Shown: piece after piece, positions 29,375-38,500 of the stretch | Numbering within the stretch: position 1 is the stretch's first letter | How the letters are laid out: the number at the start of each line of letters is the position of its first letter | Assembly: GCA_016709545.1 (NCBI GenBank) | Contig: JADJMO010000032.1 | Location: 8,428 to 72,427 of the forward strand | DNA length: 64,000 nucleotides | Source of the DNA: Myxococcales bacterium | GTDB lineage: Bacteria > Myxococcota_A > Polyangia > Polyangiales > JADJMO01 | Reading direction: 5' to 3' | Notes under the pieces: model-generated | Databases searched by the model: none | What the model saw: the letters and a program-made list of their open reading frames with translations, nothing else | Told to the model about the DNA's origin: nothing | Made by a program: the position numbers and the translations under genes

Positions 29375-30332
29375 ATGCGACGTCGCGCTGGTCTGGCAGT
29401 CGTCGCGACGGTCGCGGCGCTCGGATGTTGCAGAACGGCCGCTCCCTCCCACCACCTGGCGCTGCGCATCCCGTCGAGTCCGCCACCGCTCGTCGGAGGC
29501 GCGGTCAACACGACTCGAGCAGCGCGCGGACGGCATCCATCTCGTGACGGAGGACGAGACGACCGACGCGCTCGTGGCCGCGGCCGCACCCCATGAAGCC
29601 TGTGTGGTGGAGGCCATCCGATCCCGCCCGCATCCGACTACGGGCGACAGCCCAGTGGTCGACACCCTGGTCTGCCCGAGGATGGAAGCGCGCATCGACG
29701 TGCGCGACTTCGAGGTGCGCTTCGGACCAAGGGTCGTCACGCTCGCTGGGCAGGCGATCATCCCGTATGGCGTCGTTCCGCGGTCACCTGCGATCGGGTG
29801 CGCCGCCGGGACCGTAGGCCCCACGATCTCCGTCGTTCCTGGCTACACGTACGTGAACGGGTACATCGAGGTCAGCCTGACCATTCTGGCACTCGGTGTC
29901 GAGCAAGAGGTTGGCGCGGGCGGTAGCCTGACGTCACACCGGCTGTCGGCGGCGAAGACCCTGAAGGTCGACCTCAGCTCGCCGGGTGGTGAGCACAGCT
30001 CGCACCTCGAAGCCCAGCACCAGGGGTCAGTGCTCGTGATCCGCCGGAGTCACGGCGGCATGGACGGTGACACTCCGCTGCACACCGTCGCCGCCTACTG
30101 GTTGCCGTGCGGTGCCCGCGTCGAGTTCACCAAGGTGAATCATCGCGTCAAAGGGTGGGTGCCGCTCGGCGGCGACTGTCCCAAGTGCTCGGCAGCGTGG
30201 GACCAGTGCATCGATCCTTGCTTCGACGAGATGACCGACAGCGAGGGCGCGCTCACCAACTCGGGGATCGCCTGCGAGAAGGCGTGCAGGACGAACTACG
30301 AGGCCTGCACCAAGGCGTGCGGGTGGTCGTGA
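29375..30332 (+). CDS. Lipoprotein with Cys-rich C-terminus, frameshifted
   Basis: About 318 residues after joining two frames near 29512. The first frame gives a signal peptide with lipobox VAALGC and a proline-rich linker (PSSPPPLVGGAV). The second frame continues RADGIHLVTEDETTDALVAA and a beta-rich domain (VRDFEVRFGPRVVTLAG). The C-terminus is helical with paired cysteines (CPKCSAAWDQCIDPCFDEM, CEKACRTNYEACTKAC). No family recognised. The break is probably a one-base error because both parts are coding-like. Confidence 0.65.
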
Positions 30333-30357
30333 CGGCCCTTCCTCCTGACGGCAGAGT

Positions 30358-31924
30358 TCAGCGCGAGCGGACCAGCCCCGCCACCACCTCCTCGAGGCGC
30401 GCCCGATGGGCCTTCGTGGGAGCGTCGAGTCGCGGATCGAGCTGCACCGAGGTCAGGAGCCCCGCCGGCACCAGCGCGAGCGCCTCCAGCATCCGGTCGA
30501 AGTTGCGCCGCACGTCCTCGCGTGGCGTCTCGAAGTTCACCACGAGCTGCGTGAAGCGCCCGGCGGCGTCGCGGGTGAAGTCGAGGCAGGCCCCGCGGCC
30601 GTCGTAGCCGATCGAGCCGACGCGCAGGTTGGGAGGTGCCCCATCGAGCAGCGCGACCCACTCGGCGATGGCGTACCGACGCGTGTACACGAGGCGCTCG
30701 AGCCGGCGGGCGAGCGGGCCTTCGACGAGGTAGCCCAGGTTCGACGGCTTGTGCCAGTAGCCGCTGATGGAGAGGTGCGTGAGCGCCGGCAAGCCGCGCG
30801 CGACCATGAGCGCCTCTCGCTCCACGACGGTCGGCTGCTGGTTCGGCCCGGCGTAGGTCAGCTCGCGGATGGCGAGCGGCGGGTCCGCGTCGGTGAGCGT
30901 GAGGAGATGCGAGAGGCTCGTGACCCGTACGCTCGTGATGCCGGGCCAGCGGCGGAAGAGGCGCAGGTCGAGCTCCCACGAGGACTCGACGAACCGCACC
31001 GTCGCCCACTCGGGCGCGTCGAGGACGGCGCTGAGCTCGTCCATCCCGGACTCGACCTCGCCCCCGACGAGCACCCCGTCCTCGAAGCGCGACTTCGCCG
31101 GATCGAGTATCTTCGCGACCCCACCCATCCACTTCTTGCGATGCGCGGCCAGCAGGGCCTCTTCGCGCTTCTTCTCGGCGGCCGTCAGCGCGCGGACCTT
31201 CTTCGCCTGCTGCAGCACGACGAACTCGCCCCGAGGTCCGCCTTGCTCCAGCAGCTGATCGGTCGCGACCGCGCGGGTCGCCGGATCCGCGGCCGCGACG
31301 AAGTTCACCTCGCCGGGGCTCGGACCAGCCGGCAATGCACGCACCTGGTCGAGCGTCGCGCGCGCGCGGTCACCGAGCGGCGTGGTTCGGTGCTTGGCCA
31401 CGGCCTTGGCGAGCGCCTCGAGCTTCCTCTGCCGCCACGCCTGGTCGTGCGCGCGCGGGTCGTTGAACGGTGAGCTGCGGAGGACGTCGAGGGTCCGCGC
31501 GTGGCCGTGCCGCGCGAGCACCTTGAAGATCGCGGTGCCCACCGGGCTCGTGGGGAGCCAGTCGCTCGAGTGGGTGAGGTAGTCCGCGAGATGCGCCGCG
31601 ATGCGCGGATCCTCGCCGAAGGCCTCGAGCGCCTCGAGCTTCACCCGCAGGTGCGCCGGGGGGGCCGTCGAGCAGATCCGGCAACAAGACCACTAGGTCG
31701 GCGGGCTCCGCCATCGCGGCCCGCTTCAGCCACGCCTCGTAGGACTTCTTCGGGCCCACGGCGCCGAGCGGCGCGACCGTGGGTTCGAGCGCGCGCGACA
31801 CGTGGTCGATCGCGTCGGCCAGCTCGGCCAACCGGTTGTTGCGCCAGGCAGTCAGCAACGCGGCCAGCAGCCGGACGAGATCACGAGCCTCGAGCGCCTT
31901 GTCCGCCGCAGTCATGTCCTGCAT
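30358..31924 (-). CDS. TIGR02996-type repeat-companion protein, frameshifted at G7
   Basis: About 522 residues after joining frames at a run of seven G (31658-31664). The N-terminal part MQDMTAADKALEARDLVRLL is helical. The central signature LLEQGGPRGEFVVLQQAKKV resembles the TIGR02996 core GDPRGEFI..Q. LRR-like strands follow (IRELTYAGPNQQ, LTHLSISGYWHK, LRVGSIGYDGRG). It is a paralogue of 4535-6083 and breaks at the same kind of homopolymer. Last gene of a long leftward run starting with the SulP fusion. Confidence 0.7.
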
Positions 31925-32518
31925 CGGCCGAGGATACCGCGAGCGCGAGCGCTGCGACCGACGCTACGAGCAGGCCGGCGTCCAGCCACACGCCGAGCCG
32001 CAACATGCCGAACAGCGCGAAGAAGAGTCCGCCGCACCCGAGACGAGGCACCACGCGCGCGAGCCGAACCCCCCCGCGCACAAGCCGGCGCCGAGGACCA
32101 GCGCCAGCGTCGGGCAGGGCAAGAGCCCCATCGGGGCCGCGACGAGGTAGAGCGCGGGGCGAGCGAGGAAGTGCGGATAGCCCCACGCGTAGAGGAGCGC
32201 GGCCCCGCCGAGCACGAGTGCCCAGGGAGGGCCTCGTGTCACCAAACTCGGCGGGAGGCGCGACGCGAGCAGCGCGAGCCCCAGGGACAGGCCCGCGAAC
32301 GCCGCGCCGTTGAAGGGGTTCGCGGTCGTCCACGCGAGCGCGCTCACCGAGACGAGCGGCGCCACGAGCACCAAGGCCGCCAAGCGCTGGGTCGGACGGA
32401 GGCCGAGCGCCAGCGCCGCGGCCGCGAGGGCCACCACGACGTGCCAGGCGACGGCCAGCGGCAAGAACCGGTTCGCGACCAGCGCAAGGCCGGCGAGGAT
32501 CTGCAGGGAGCTCGGCAT
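31881..32518 (-). CDS. Multi-pass membrane protein, frameshifted at C7
   Basis: About 212 residues with roughly seven hydrophobic segments (ILAGLALVANRFLPLAVA, AALVLVAPLVSVSALAW, ALVLGGAALLYAWGYP, LVLGAGLCAG). After a seven-C run at 32069-32075 the frame must shift to recover GCGGLFFALFGMLRLGVWLD and the last helix. No family recognised. Its end overlaps the start of the following TIGR02996-type gene by 44 bp; the preceding DUF362 gene ends 15 bp upstream. Confidence 0.6.
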
Positions 32519-32533
32519 GCGCGAGCCCTGCTG

Positions 32534-33672
32534 TCACCCCACGTGGACCGAATCGAGCACGCGCTCCGACTCGCCGCGCTCGTAGGCCGCGAAGAGCCGA
32601 CCCCAGTGGGTGTTGGCGCGCCAGTCCTCGAAGGTCTTCTTGTCCTTCAGCGGCCAGCGGTAATAGTCGTGGTACGCCTCGCTGCCGAAGATGAACACGT
32701 TGACGAGCGGCGTGTGGCATCAGCAGCTTCTGCACCGGCTTGAGCGGGCCGAACCAGATGAAGTCGCCGACCATCGAGGCGCCGTTGTCGCCGACCGAGA
32801 AGCCCCACGACTCGCGGCGCACCTGGTCCGGATCGTCGCCGACGATCTCGATGTCGCGCGGATCGCCGACGCCGAGGCCGTCGTCGTGGGCGACGCGGAT
32901 GTACTCGAGCGACATCGGGTCGAAGCCCATCATCTTGGCGGCCACCGCGTCGATCGCGACCTGGTCGTCGCTCGCGAGCATGTAGTCCTTGATGACCGGG
33001 TACATCGTGCGCGGCCCGGGGCCGTTGCCCGCCGTGGTGCCGTCCATGATGGCGAACACGCCGCTGTGGATCTCCTTCTGGATGGCGAGGAGGTCGACCA
33101 GCGTGCGGTGGATCCAGGAGTGCGTGTAGTGGCGCTTGGTGTTGAGGAGGCCGCCGAAGGCGTTCTTCATCGCGCCGGTGGTGGTCGTGTAGATGTGGCA
33201 CTTCACCGTGGGCAGGTGCACCACGTTCTTGCCGAAGAAGTAGTCCGGGACGTGGATGCCCTCCGGGAAGATCTTGGGCAGCACGTGCATGCGCGCCTTG
33301 GGTCGGTACTCGACCCACTTCATGTCCTGCTCCTTGAAGTTGTAGAGCACCGGGATGCGGTACTTCTTGAACAGCGGGATGTAGTTGTTGAGGTCTTCGC
33401 CCTTGAAGGCGTTGGTCACCACCGTCTTGTTCTGGACGCAGGTGAGGTCGCGGAAGCCGAGCTTCTGGAGGGCGAGGATCGTGCCCTCCATCTGCCACGG
33501 CGTCGTGTTGGCGCCCGGGAACGGGTAGTGCCAGCTGATGTTGTCCTTGAGGATGGTGGTCGCCTTTGGGGTCGAGCGCGCGCTCCATGCCCGCGAGCTC
33601 GCACAGGCGGACGGTGTCCTTGAGGACCGTCTTGGGCGAGACCTTGATGACGGCGACCTTCGCTTTGGCCAT
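32534..33672 (-). CDS. DUF362-domain protein, two frameshifts
   Basis: About 379 residues after joining three frames. The start MAKAKVAVIKVSPKTVLKDT leads, after an extra A near 33570, to DNISWHYPFPGANTTPWQME and the DUF362 core: GKNVVHLPTVKCHIYTTTTG, NAFGGLLNTKRHYTHSW, FAIMDGTTAGNGPGPR, SDDQVAIDAVAAKMMGFDP. A second shift near 32722 leads to PLVNVFIFGSEAYHDYYRW and the stop at 32534. DUF362 proteins are of unknown function and often occur near iron-sulfur proteins; no ferredoxin motif is visible here. Confidence 0.82.
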
Positions 33673-33735
33673 GACTCTCTCTCGGGGCTGTTGTCGGGAC
33701 GAGGTGAACGCGGGCGCGCGCGGCGGGATTCCCGC

Positions 33736-34227
33736 CTAGGCGTTCTCGTGGGTGCGCGCCCAGTACGAGATGAGCTCGCTGTCGTCGACGATGCGCGAGG
33801 CGTAGTGGCCCCAGATGTCGCTGATGGCGACCATGGCCTCCTGCGAGCACTGCGGCGTGAGGTAGATGGCGTAGTACTCGGCGTCGCTGCCGTCGTCGAC
33901 CGGACCGACCTTGTCGAGGGGCTGCTTGGACACGGGGCAGAACAGCTGGCAGCGGGTGCCGGCGGGGATGTCGACGAAGCCAGCCTTGCGGCGGTCGCCG
34001 TGGAGCGGCGAGAGGTGCACGAGGCCCTCGCCCTGCTCCGTCTTCACGAACAGGGTGACCGCCGGCTGCCCGTCGAAGGTGACGTCGGAGATGCCGACCA
34101 GGCTGTCACCCTTGGGGCCGTAGGCCTTGGTGACCGCGATGGTGACGCCGTACGGCGCCAGGCTGTCGCGGGTCGAAGGGACGCCGCTGACCGTGAGGTT
34201 CTCCTCGTCGATGTGCTTCTTTTCCAT
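33736..34227 (-). CDS. Hypothetical 163-residue protein
   Basis: Soluble protein beginning MEKKHIDEENLTVSGVPSTR. Beta-rich body (TIAVTKAYGPKGDSLVGISD, PAVTLFVKTEQGEGLVHLSP) with a possible metal or disulfide cluster CQLFCPVSKQPLDK and later PQCSQEAM. No recognised family. It starts 55 bp after the second SPFH gene and precedes the DUF362 gene by 63 bp, all on one strand, so it may belong to the SulP/SPFH transcript. Confidence 0.6.
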   Translation of the reverse strand: MEKKHIDEENLTVSGVPSTRDSLAPYGVTIAVTKAYGPKGDSLVGISDVTFDGQPAVTLFVKTEQGEGLVHLSPLHGDRRKAGFVDIPAGTRCQLFCPVSKQPLDKVGPVDDGSDAEYYAIYLTPQCSQEAMVAISDIWGHYASRIVDDSELISYWARTHENA

Positions 34228-34282
34228 GGCCCGCGGAGCCTAGTCCGAACCCGGACGGGCCGTCACGGCCTCCGTCCGTGGT

Positions 34283-35188
34283 TCAGGCGTGCCCGCCGCC
34301 GCGGCCGAGGCGCCGCTCGTCGGAGGCGCCCTCGATCGCGGGGATCGGCAGCATGGCGGCGTCGATGGCCCGCAGGTCGCCGTCGAAGCCGCGGAACGCG
34401 ACCGTGCGGTGGGGCCGCAGGAGCGAGAGCTTGTGGAGCTCCTCGTAGGCGTGGAACACCTTCGGGCGCTTGGCGAGGCGCGCCAGCGCGTGACCGATGG
34501 CCACGGGGTAGTGGGTCTTGGCGTCCGCGACGAGGCCGGCGATCTGCGCGTCGGTCTCGGCTTCGAGCTCGGCCACGGCGAGGCGACCGGACTCCTCGAT
34601 GTCCGCCTTGGCGCGCTCGAGGCGGGCCGCGATCGTGTGGAAGATCTGCTGCGACACCTCGGGGAGCAGGCTCACCTTGTGGATGTAGACCTGATCGACC
34701 GAGAGACCCCACCGCTCCGTCTCGGCGGCGATGTCCACCTGGAGCAGCCGACCGACGTCGGTGCGGTCGCACAGGATCTCGTTGAACTCGCGGTTGCCGA
34801 GGATGCTGGTCGCGGAGTGCGCGACGAGGTTCTGCAGCGAGCGGTCCCAGTCGGCGACGGAGAAGGTGGCGCGGGCCGCGTCGACGATGCGGAACTCGAC
34901 CCACAGGTCGATGATGACCGTGGTGCCCCGGGCGTCGTTGACGTGGACGCCGCGGAACAGGCGGAAATCGCGGCGCCGCGACACGTGGATGACGTCGATC
35001 CACGGAAAGATGCGCGTCGGCCAGAAGTGGAGGCCGGGCGTCTCCAGCGCGGTGGCGAGCTCGCCGAAGCGCGTGACGAGCGCGGTCTCCATCTCCTGGA
35101 CCTGCACGATCATCGCGCGGAACAGCCAGGCGAGGATCGGCAGGGTGAGGAGCCCGATGGTCGCGCCGAGGAGCCAGTACTTCATCAT
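34283..35188 (-). CDS. SPFH/Band 7 domain membrane protein (second of pair)
   Basis: 301 residues. One N-terminal helix (about 5-28, LLGATIGLLTLPILAWLF), then a SPFH/prohibitin domain: VQEMETALVTRFGELATALE, GLHFWPTRIFPWIDVIHVSR, and SILGNREFNEILCDRTD. A helical region with coiled-coil character follows (about 195-235, ERAKADIEESGRLAVAELEA). The layout is HflC/stomatin-like. ATG overlaps the stop of the first SPFH gene (ATGA), so the two are translated as a pair and probably form a hetero-oligomeric membrane scaffold. Confidence 0.88.
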   Translation of the reverse strand: MMKYWLLGATIGLLTLPILAWLFRAMIVQVQEMETALVTRFGELATALETPGLHFWPTRIFPWIDVIHVSRRRDFRLFRGVHVNDARGTTVIIDLWVEFRIVDAARATFSVADWDRSLQNLVAHSATSILGNREFNEILCDRTDVGRLLQVDIAAETERWGLSVDQVYIHKVSLLPEVSQQIFHTIAARLERAKADIEESGRLAVAELEAETDAQIAGLVADAKTHYPVAIGHALARLAKRPKVFHAYEELHKLSLLRPHRTVAFRGFDGDLRAIDAAMLPIPAIEGASDERRLGRGGGHA

Positions 35189-36132
35189 CGGACAGCCTCC
35201 TTGAAGAACGTGGTGCGCGCCTCGCCGAGGACCTCGTCGCGCCGGCGCTCGACGTAGGCCGTGAGCGTCCCTTCGTCGTCGAGGGTGGCGAGGCCCGCTC
35301 CGATCACGTCGATCTCCTTGGCGATGGCCGAGGCGCGGGTCTTGGCGATGAGGACACCGCGCTCGGCGGCCAGCAGGCGCTGCTGGCAGTCGCCCTCGGC
35401 GCGGAAGTAGTGGGCGTCGGCCTCCGTCTGGGCCTGCATCACCGCGTTCAGCGCCTGGTCGAGCTCGTCGGGCGGGAGGATGTCGATGAGATCCACGGCG
35501 TTGAAGCGCACCCCGTAGCGCTCGCCGACCTGCGCGCGCGCGAACTCCTCGAGGCTCGCGTTCAGGCGCCCGCGCTCGCGGCGGATCAGCGCGAACGAGC
35601 CGCCTTGCAAGGCGAACTCGCGCTGACCGATCGACACGGGGTGCTCGGTGTCGTGGCGCTCCTGGCCGGCGTGAGGGGCCTCGTCGACCTTGTAGTGCGG
35701 GCGCAGCTTGGTGGGCCGGAAGTTGGCGATCTCGTTGCGCAGGAGGCAGGTGAAGAGGCCCGTGATGTGCTCGAGCGGGGTGCGCAGGCCGAAGAGGAAC
35801 TCGGCGAGCGCGGTCTCGACCGGCTGGTAGCGCAGGATCGAGTCGAACCGCAGGATGGTGCCGTCCTCGGCCATCGCCGTGCGGCCGCCCTCCTCCCCCG
35901 CGAGGTCGAGGTTCTGCTCCTTCATGTTGACCAGGATCGGGTGCTGCCAGGGCCACTTGAGGTGCAGGCCTGGACCGCGGAAACGCACCCCGTCGCCCTC
36001 GCGCTCGGCTGCGCCGAAGGTCACGAGCACCGCGACGTGGCCCTCGTCCACGCGGAAATAGCACCGCGTCAACGCGTAGCCCACGTAGGTGAGGAGGCCC
36101 ACGGCGAGCCCGACCAGCAGATACGTCACCAT
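35185..36132 (-). CDS. SPFH/Band 7 domain membrane protein (first of pair)
   Basis: 315 residues. N-terminal helix about 3-25 (YLLVGLAVGLLTYVGYALTR), then SPFH domain: CYFRVDEGHVAVLVTFGAAE, GPGLHLKWPWQHPILVNM, ILRYQPVETALAEFLFG. C-terminal heptad-rich segment (DELDQALNAVMQAQTEADAH and after) as in HflK/prohibitins. ATG 36132 shares one base with the TGA of the SulP-carbonic anhydrase gene (TGATG), so translation is coupled. SPFH proteins organise membrane microdomains and regulate transporters and proteases; partnering with the upstream permease is inferred from coupling. Confidence 0.88.
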   Translation of the reverse strand: MVTYLLVGLAVGLLTYVGYALTRCYFRVDEGHVAVLVTFGAAEREGDGVRFRGPGLHLKWPWQHPILVNMKEQNLDLAGEEGGRTAMAEDGTILRFDSILRYQPVETALAEFLFGLRTPLEHITGLFTCLLRNEIANFRPTKLRPHYKVDEAPHAGQERHDTEHPVSIGQREFALQGGSFALIRRERGRLNASLEEFARAQVGERYGVRFNAVDLIDILPPDELDQALNAVMQAQTEADAHYFRAEGDCQQRLLAAERGVLIAKTRASAIAKEIDVIGAGLATLDDEGTLTAYVERRRDEVLGEARTTFFKEAVR

Positions 36133-38231
36133 CAGATCGCGTCCTTTCCGATTCGCAGCGGTGTCCAGGCCTCGTCCCACGGGTGTGCTCGTCGCGGTGC
36201 GGGATGCGCAATGGCGTGCGCCCGCGGGCCGTTGTTCGTCGTGGGGTTCTCGGCCTCCTGGTAGGCGAGGGCGAGGCCTCGATTGACCTCGACGACGTCC
36301 TCGTTGAACTCGTGGTGGCTGTGCTCGGCGTCGGGCAGTCGCTCGACGGCGTCCGCGCTGTCGACGATCATTCCGTGCGGGACCCGCTTGCCGTCCGGGA
36401 TCTCGACGCCGACGACCACCGCGCCGATCCCGATGAAGCAGTGCCGGCCGACGACCGAGTCGTGGACCACGGCCTTGAACCCGATGAAGGTGTCGTCGCC
36501 GATGTAGCAGGGACCGTGGACGAGGGCGTCGTGCGCGATGGACACGTTGCGACCGACGTAGACCGCCCACTGCTCGCCGCGCACCTGGACGTGCCGGTCC
36601 TTGAGCGCGTGGATGACCACGCCGTCTTGCACGTTGGTGTTGTCGCCGATGAAGAACGGCGTGCCTTCGTCCGCGCGGATCGAGCTGCCCGCGGCGACGT
36701 GGACGTGCTGACCGAGGGTCACCCGCCCGATCACGGCCGCCTTCTCGTGGACGAACGAGGTGAGCGCCTTCGGGCTCGAGCCCTGGATGTGCTGCAGCCA
36801 GCCGGGCACGCGCACGGGGCGGGCATCGGGGTGGCCGTGCTTGCGCGCCTCGGCGTGGTCCTTGTCGAGCACCGCGCGGAGGCCCGGGTCCTTCTTCTCC
36901 TCGCCCTCGTGCTCGTCGTCGGGGTTCATGTAGCGGTGGAGCGCGTGGAGCAGGCCACCCGCGACCAGGCCCATCATCAGGTGGCCGGTCACCGTCCCCC
37001 CGAGGGCCGCGACGAACGCGAGCGCCTCGATCCGGTGCTTCTGCGCCAGCTCGAAGAACGTGCGCACCTCGATCAGGCGGAGGCCCACCACGCACAGCAA
37101 CCCCGCGAGCGCCGAGAGCGGCACGAGGGCGAGCTGCTTCGAGAGGTAGACCACGGCGAGCACGAGGAGGACGCCGTGGAGGAACGCCGAGAAGCGGGTC
37201 TTGCCGCCGCTCTGCACGTTGACGCCGGAGCGGACGACGACGCCGCTGACCGGCATGCCGCCGAAGAAGGAGACCACGATGTTGGCGAGCCCCTGGCCGA
37301 AGAGCTCGAGGTTGGGGTCGTGCCTGCGCGCCGTAGGGGCCATGCGGTCGACCGCCCGAGCGGCGAGCAGTGATTCGACCGCAGCGAGGAGCCCGAGGGG
37401 CAGCGCCTTGAGGGCGAGCTCACCCCAGCGCCCGTTCGGCACCACGGGGAGCGCTGGGGTCGGCAGGCGGCTCGGCAGCGTGCCGATGCGCTCGATGTCC
37501 CAGCCGACGTAGACCGAGACGAACGTGACCATCGAGATGCCGACGATCGCGGCCGGGAAGCGCTTGTACTTGGCCGTGCCGACGACGAGCAGCGCGACGC
37601 CGAGGCCGCCGACGACGGCGACCCACGACACCTCGTGCAGCCACTTGGGCCGGTGGATCATCTGCGCGAGCTCGACGACCCGGTAGTCGAACCCGAGGAT
37701 CTCGGGGATCTGCGCGTCGAGCAGCTTGATGCCGACGCCGGTCGTGAAGCCCGCGAGGACCGACTCGGGGAAGTAGCGGGACAGCTTGCCGGAGAGGCTG
37801 AAGGCGAGGACCCACTGCGTGAGACCCACCAGCAGGCAGGCCGCTGCGACCCCGGTCGCGCCGAAGTCCTTCGCCAGCGCGAGGACCATCACGCTGAGGG
37901 CCGCGGCGGGCCCGGTGACCTGGAGCGCCGTGCCGCCCGCGATGGCCGCGACGATGCCGCCGAACGCACCCGCGATGAGCCCCGCGATCGGGGGCAGTCC
38001 GCTCGCCACCGCGAGCGCGAGGTTGAGGGGCAACGCGACCGCGGCGACCGTGATGCCCGCGAGGATGTCCGCGCCGAGGTGCTTGCCCGACAGGGCCTCC
38101 CGGGCATCGTGGAGCCACGCGCTCTTCGCCGCGGCGATGGCGTCGCGATACAGCGAGGGCTTGACCTTCTCCTTGGCGCCGAACGCCCGCGCTCGGGTCG
38201 GCGGTGCCGTGACGATCGTGGTTCCCCTCAC
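36132..38231 (-). CDS. SulP anion permease fused to gamma-carbonic anhydrase
   Basis: 699 residues. Residues about 40-430 are a SulP transporter: ILAGITVAAVALPLNLALAV, GGTALQVTGPAAALSVMVL, YFPESVLAGFTTGVGIKLLD, FGGMPVSGVVVRSGVNVQSG. The C-terminal STAS domain usual in SulP proteins is absent. After an acidic/basic linker (435-490) comes a left-handed beta-helix gamma-carbonic anhydrase (about 495-660): SSIRADEGTPFFIGDNTNVQ, DGVVIHALKD, SIAHDALVHGPCYIGDDTF. Zinc ligands H541, H567 and H572 are all present with CcmM-like spacing (26 and 5). Predicted role: bicarbonate uptake linked to CO2/bicarbonate exchange. GTG start has AAGGA 6 nt upstream. Confidence 0.9.
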   Translation of the reverse strand: MRGTTIVTAPPTRARAFGAKEKVKPSLYRDAIAAAKSAWLHDAREALSGKHLGADILAGITVAAVALPLNLALAVASGLPPIAGLIAGAFGGIVAAIAGGTALQVTGPAAALSVMVLALAKDFGATGVAAACLLVGLTQWVLAFSLSGKLSRYFPESVLAGFTTGVGIKLLDAQIPEILGFDYRVVELAQMIHRPKWLHEVSWVAVVGGLGVALLVVGTAKYKRFPAAIVGISMVTFVSVYVGWDIERIGTLPSRLPTPALPVVPNGRWGELALKALPLGLLAAVESLLAARAVDRMAPTARRHDPNLELFGQGLANIVVSFFGGMPVSGVVVRSGVNVQSGGKTRFSAFLHGVLLVLAVVYLSKQLALVPLSALAGLLCVVGLRLIEVRTFFELAQKHRIEALAFVAALGGTVTGHLMMGLVAGGLLHALHRYMNPDDEHEGEEKKDPGLRAVLDKDHAEARKHGHPDARPVRVPGWLQHIQGSSPKALTSFVHEKAAVIGRVTLGQHVHVAAGSSIRADEGTPFFIGDNTNVQDGVVIHALKDRHVQVRGEQWAVYVGRNVSIAHDALVHGPCYIGDDTFIGFKAVVHDSVVGRHCFIGIGAVVVGVEIPDGKRVPHGMIVDSADAVERLPDAEHSHHEFNEDVVEVNRGLALAYQEAENPTTNNGPRAHAIAHPAPRRAHPWDEAWTPLRIGKDAI

Positions 38232-38260
38232 CGCAGGTCCTTCGACATGCCGGCGCCGCG

Positions 38261-38276
38261 AGCAATGGACGTTCCA
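38261..38276 (-). promoter_or_regulatory. Sigma-54 promoter of the SulP-SPFH operon
   Basis: Read leftward, TGGAACGTCCATTGCT matches the -24/-12 consensus TGGCACGNNNNTTGCW with one mismatch. The GG and GC elements are 10 nt apart as required. Predicted transcription start is near 38250, giving a 5' leader of about 19 nt that includes the AAGGA ribosome site before GTG 38231. The divergent gene pair encodes a sigma-54 response regulator with an intact GAFTGA loop. Confidence 0.75.
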
Positions 38277-38309
38277 TCCTCCATGGCCGCGGTTTCCCGT
38301 GGCTGAGCA

Positions 38310-38369
38310 CCGACCCCTGTCGGGCGATCCAGACAGTGTCGGTCCGGCCCGTTGGCTCCTGCCGACAGG
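38310..38369. promoter_or_regulatory. Candidate enhancer sites with TGTCGG motifs
   Basis: Three TGTCGG-type hexamers lie 70-120 bp upstream of the predicted sigma-54 start: 38318-38323 and 38337-38342 on the plus strand and 38362-38367 on the minus strand. The first sits in the palindrome CCGAC-N4-GTCGG (38310-38323). CTGTC-N10-GACAG (38317-38336) overlaps it. The distance suits an enhancer for a bacterial enhancer-binding protein; the binding factor is inferred to be the regulator at 39964. Confidence 0.5.
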
Positions 38370-38500
38370 TTGGGTGTAGCGGCCAGTGGCGGGTTCGGGC
38401 TAGGAATCGGTCGCTGTCCACGGTGGGGTGGGGCGCGGCCGCATCATCGCCACCTGTCTACAAGTCCCATGCCCGCCCATCGCGCCGCCGAGGTCTGCCC

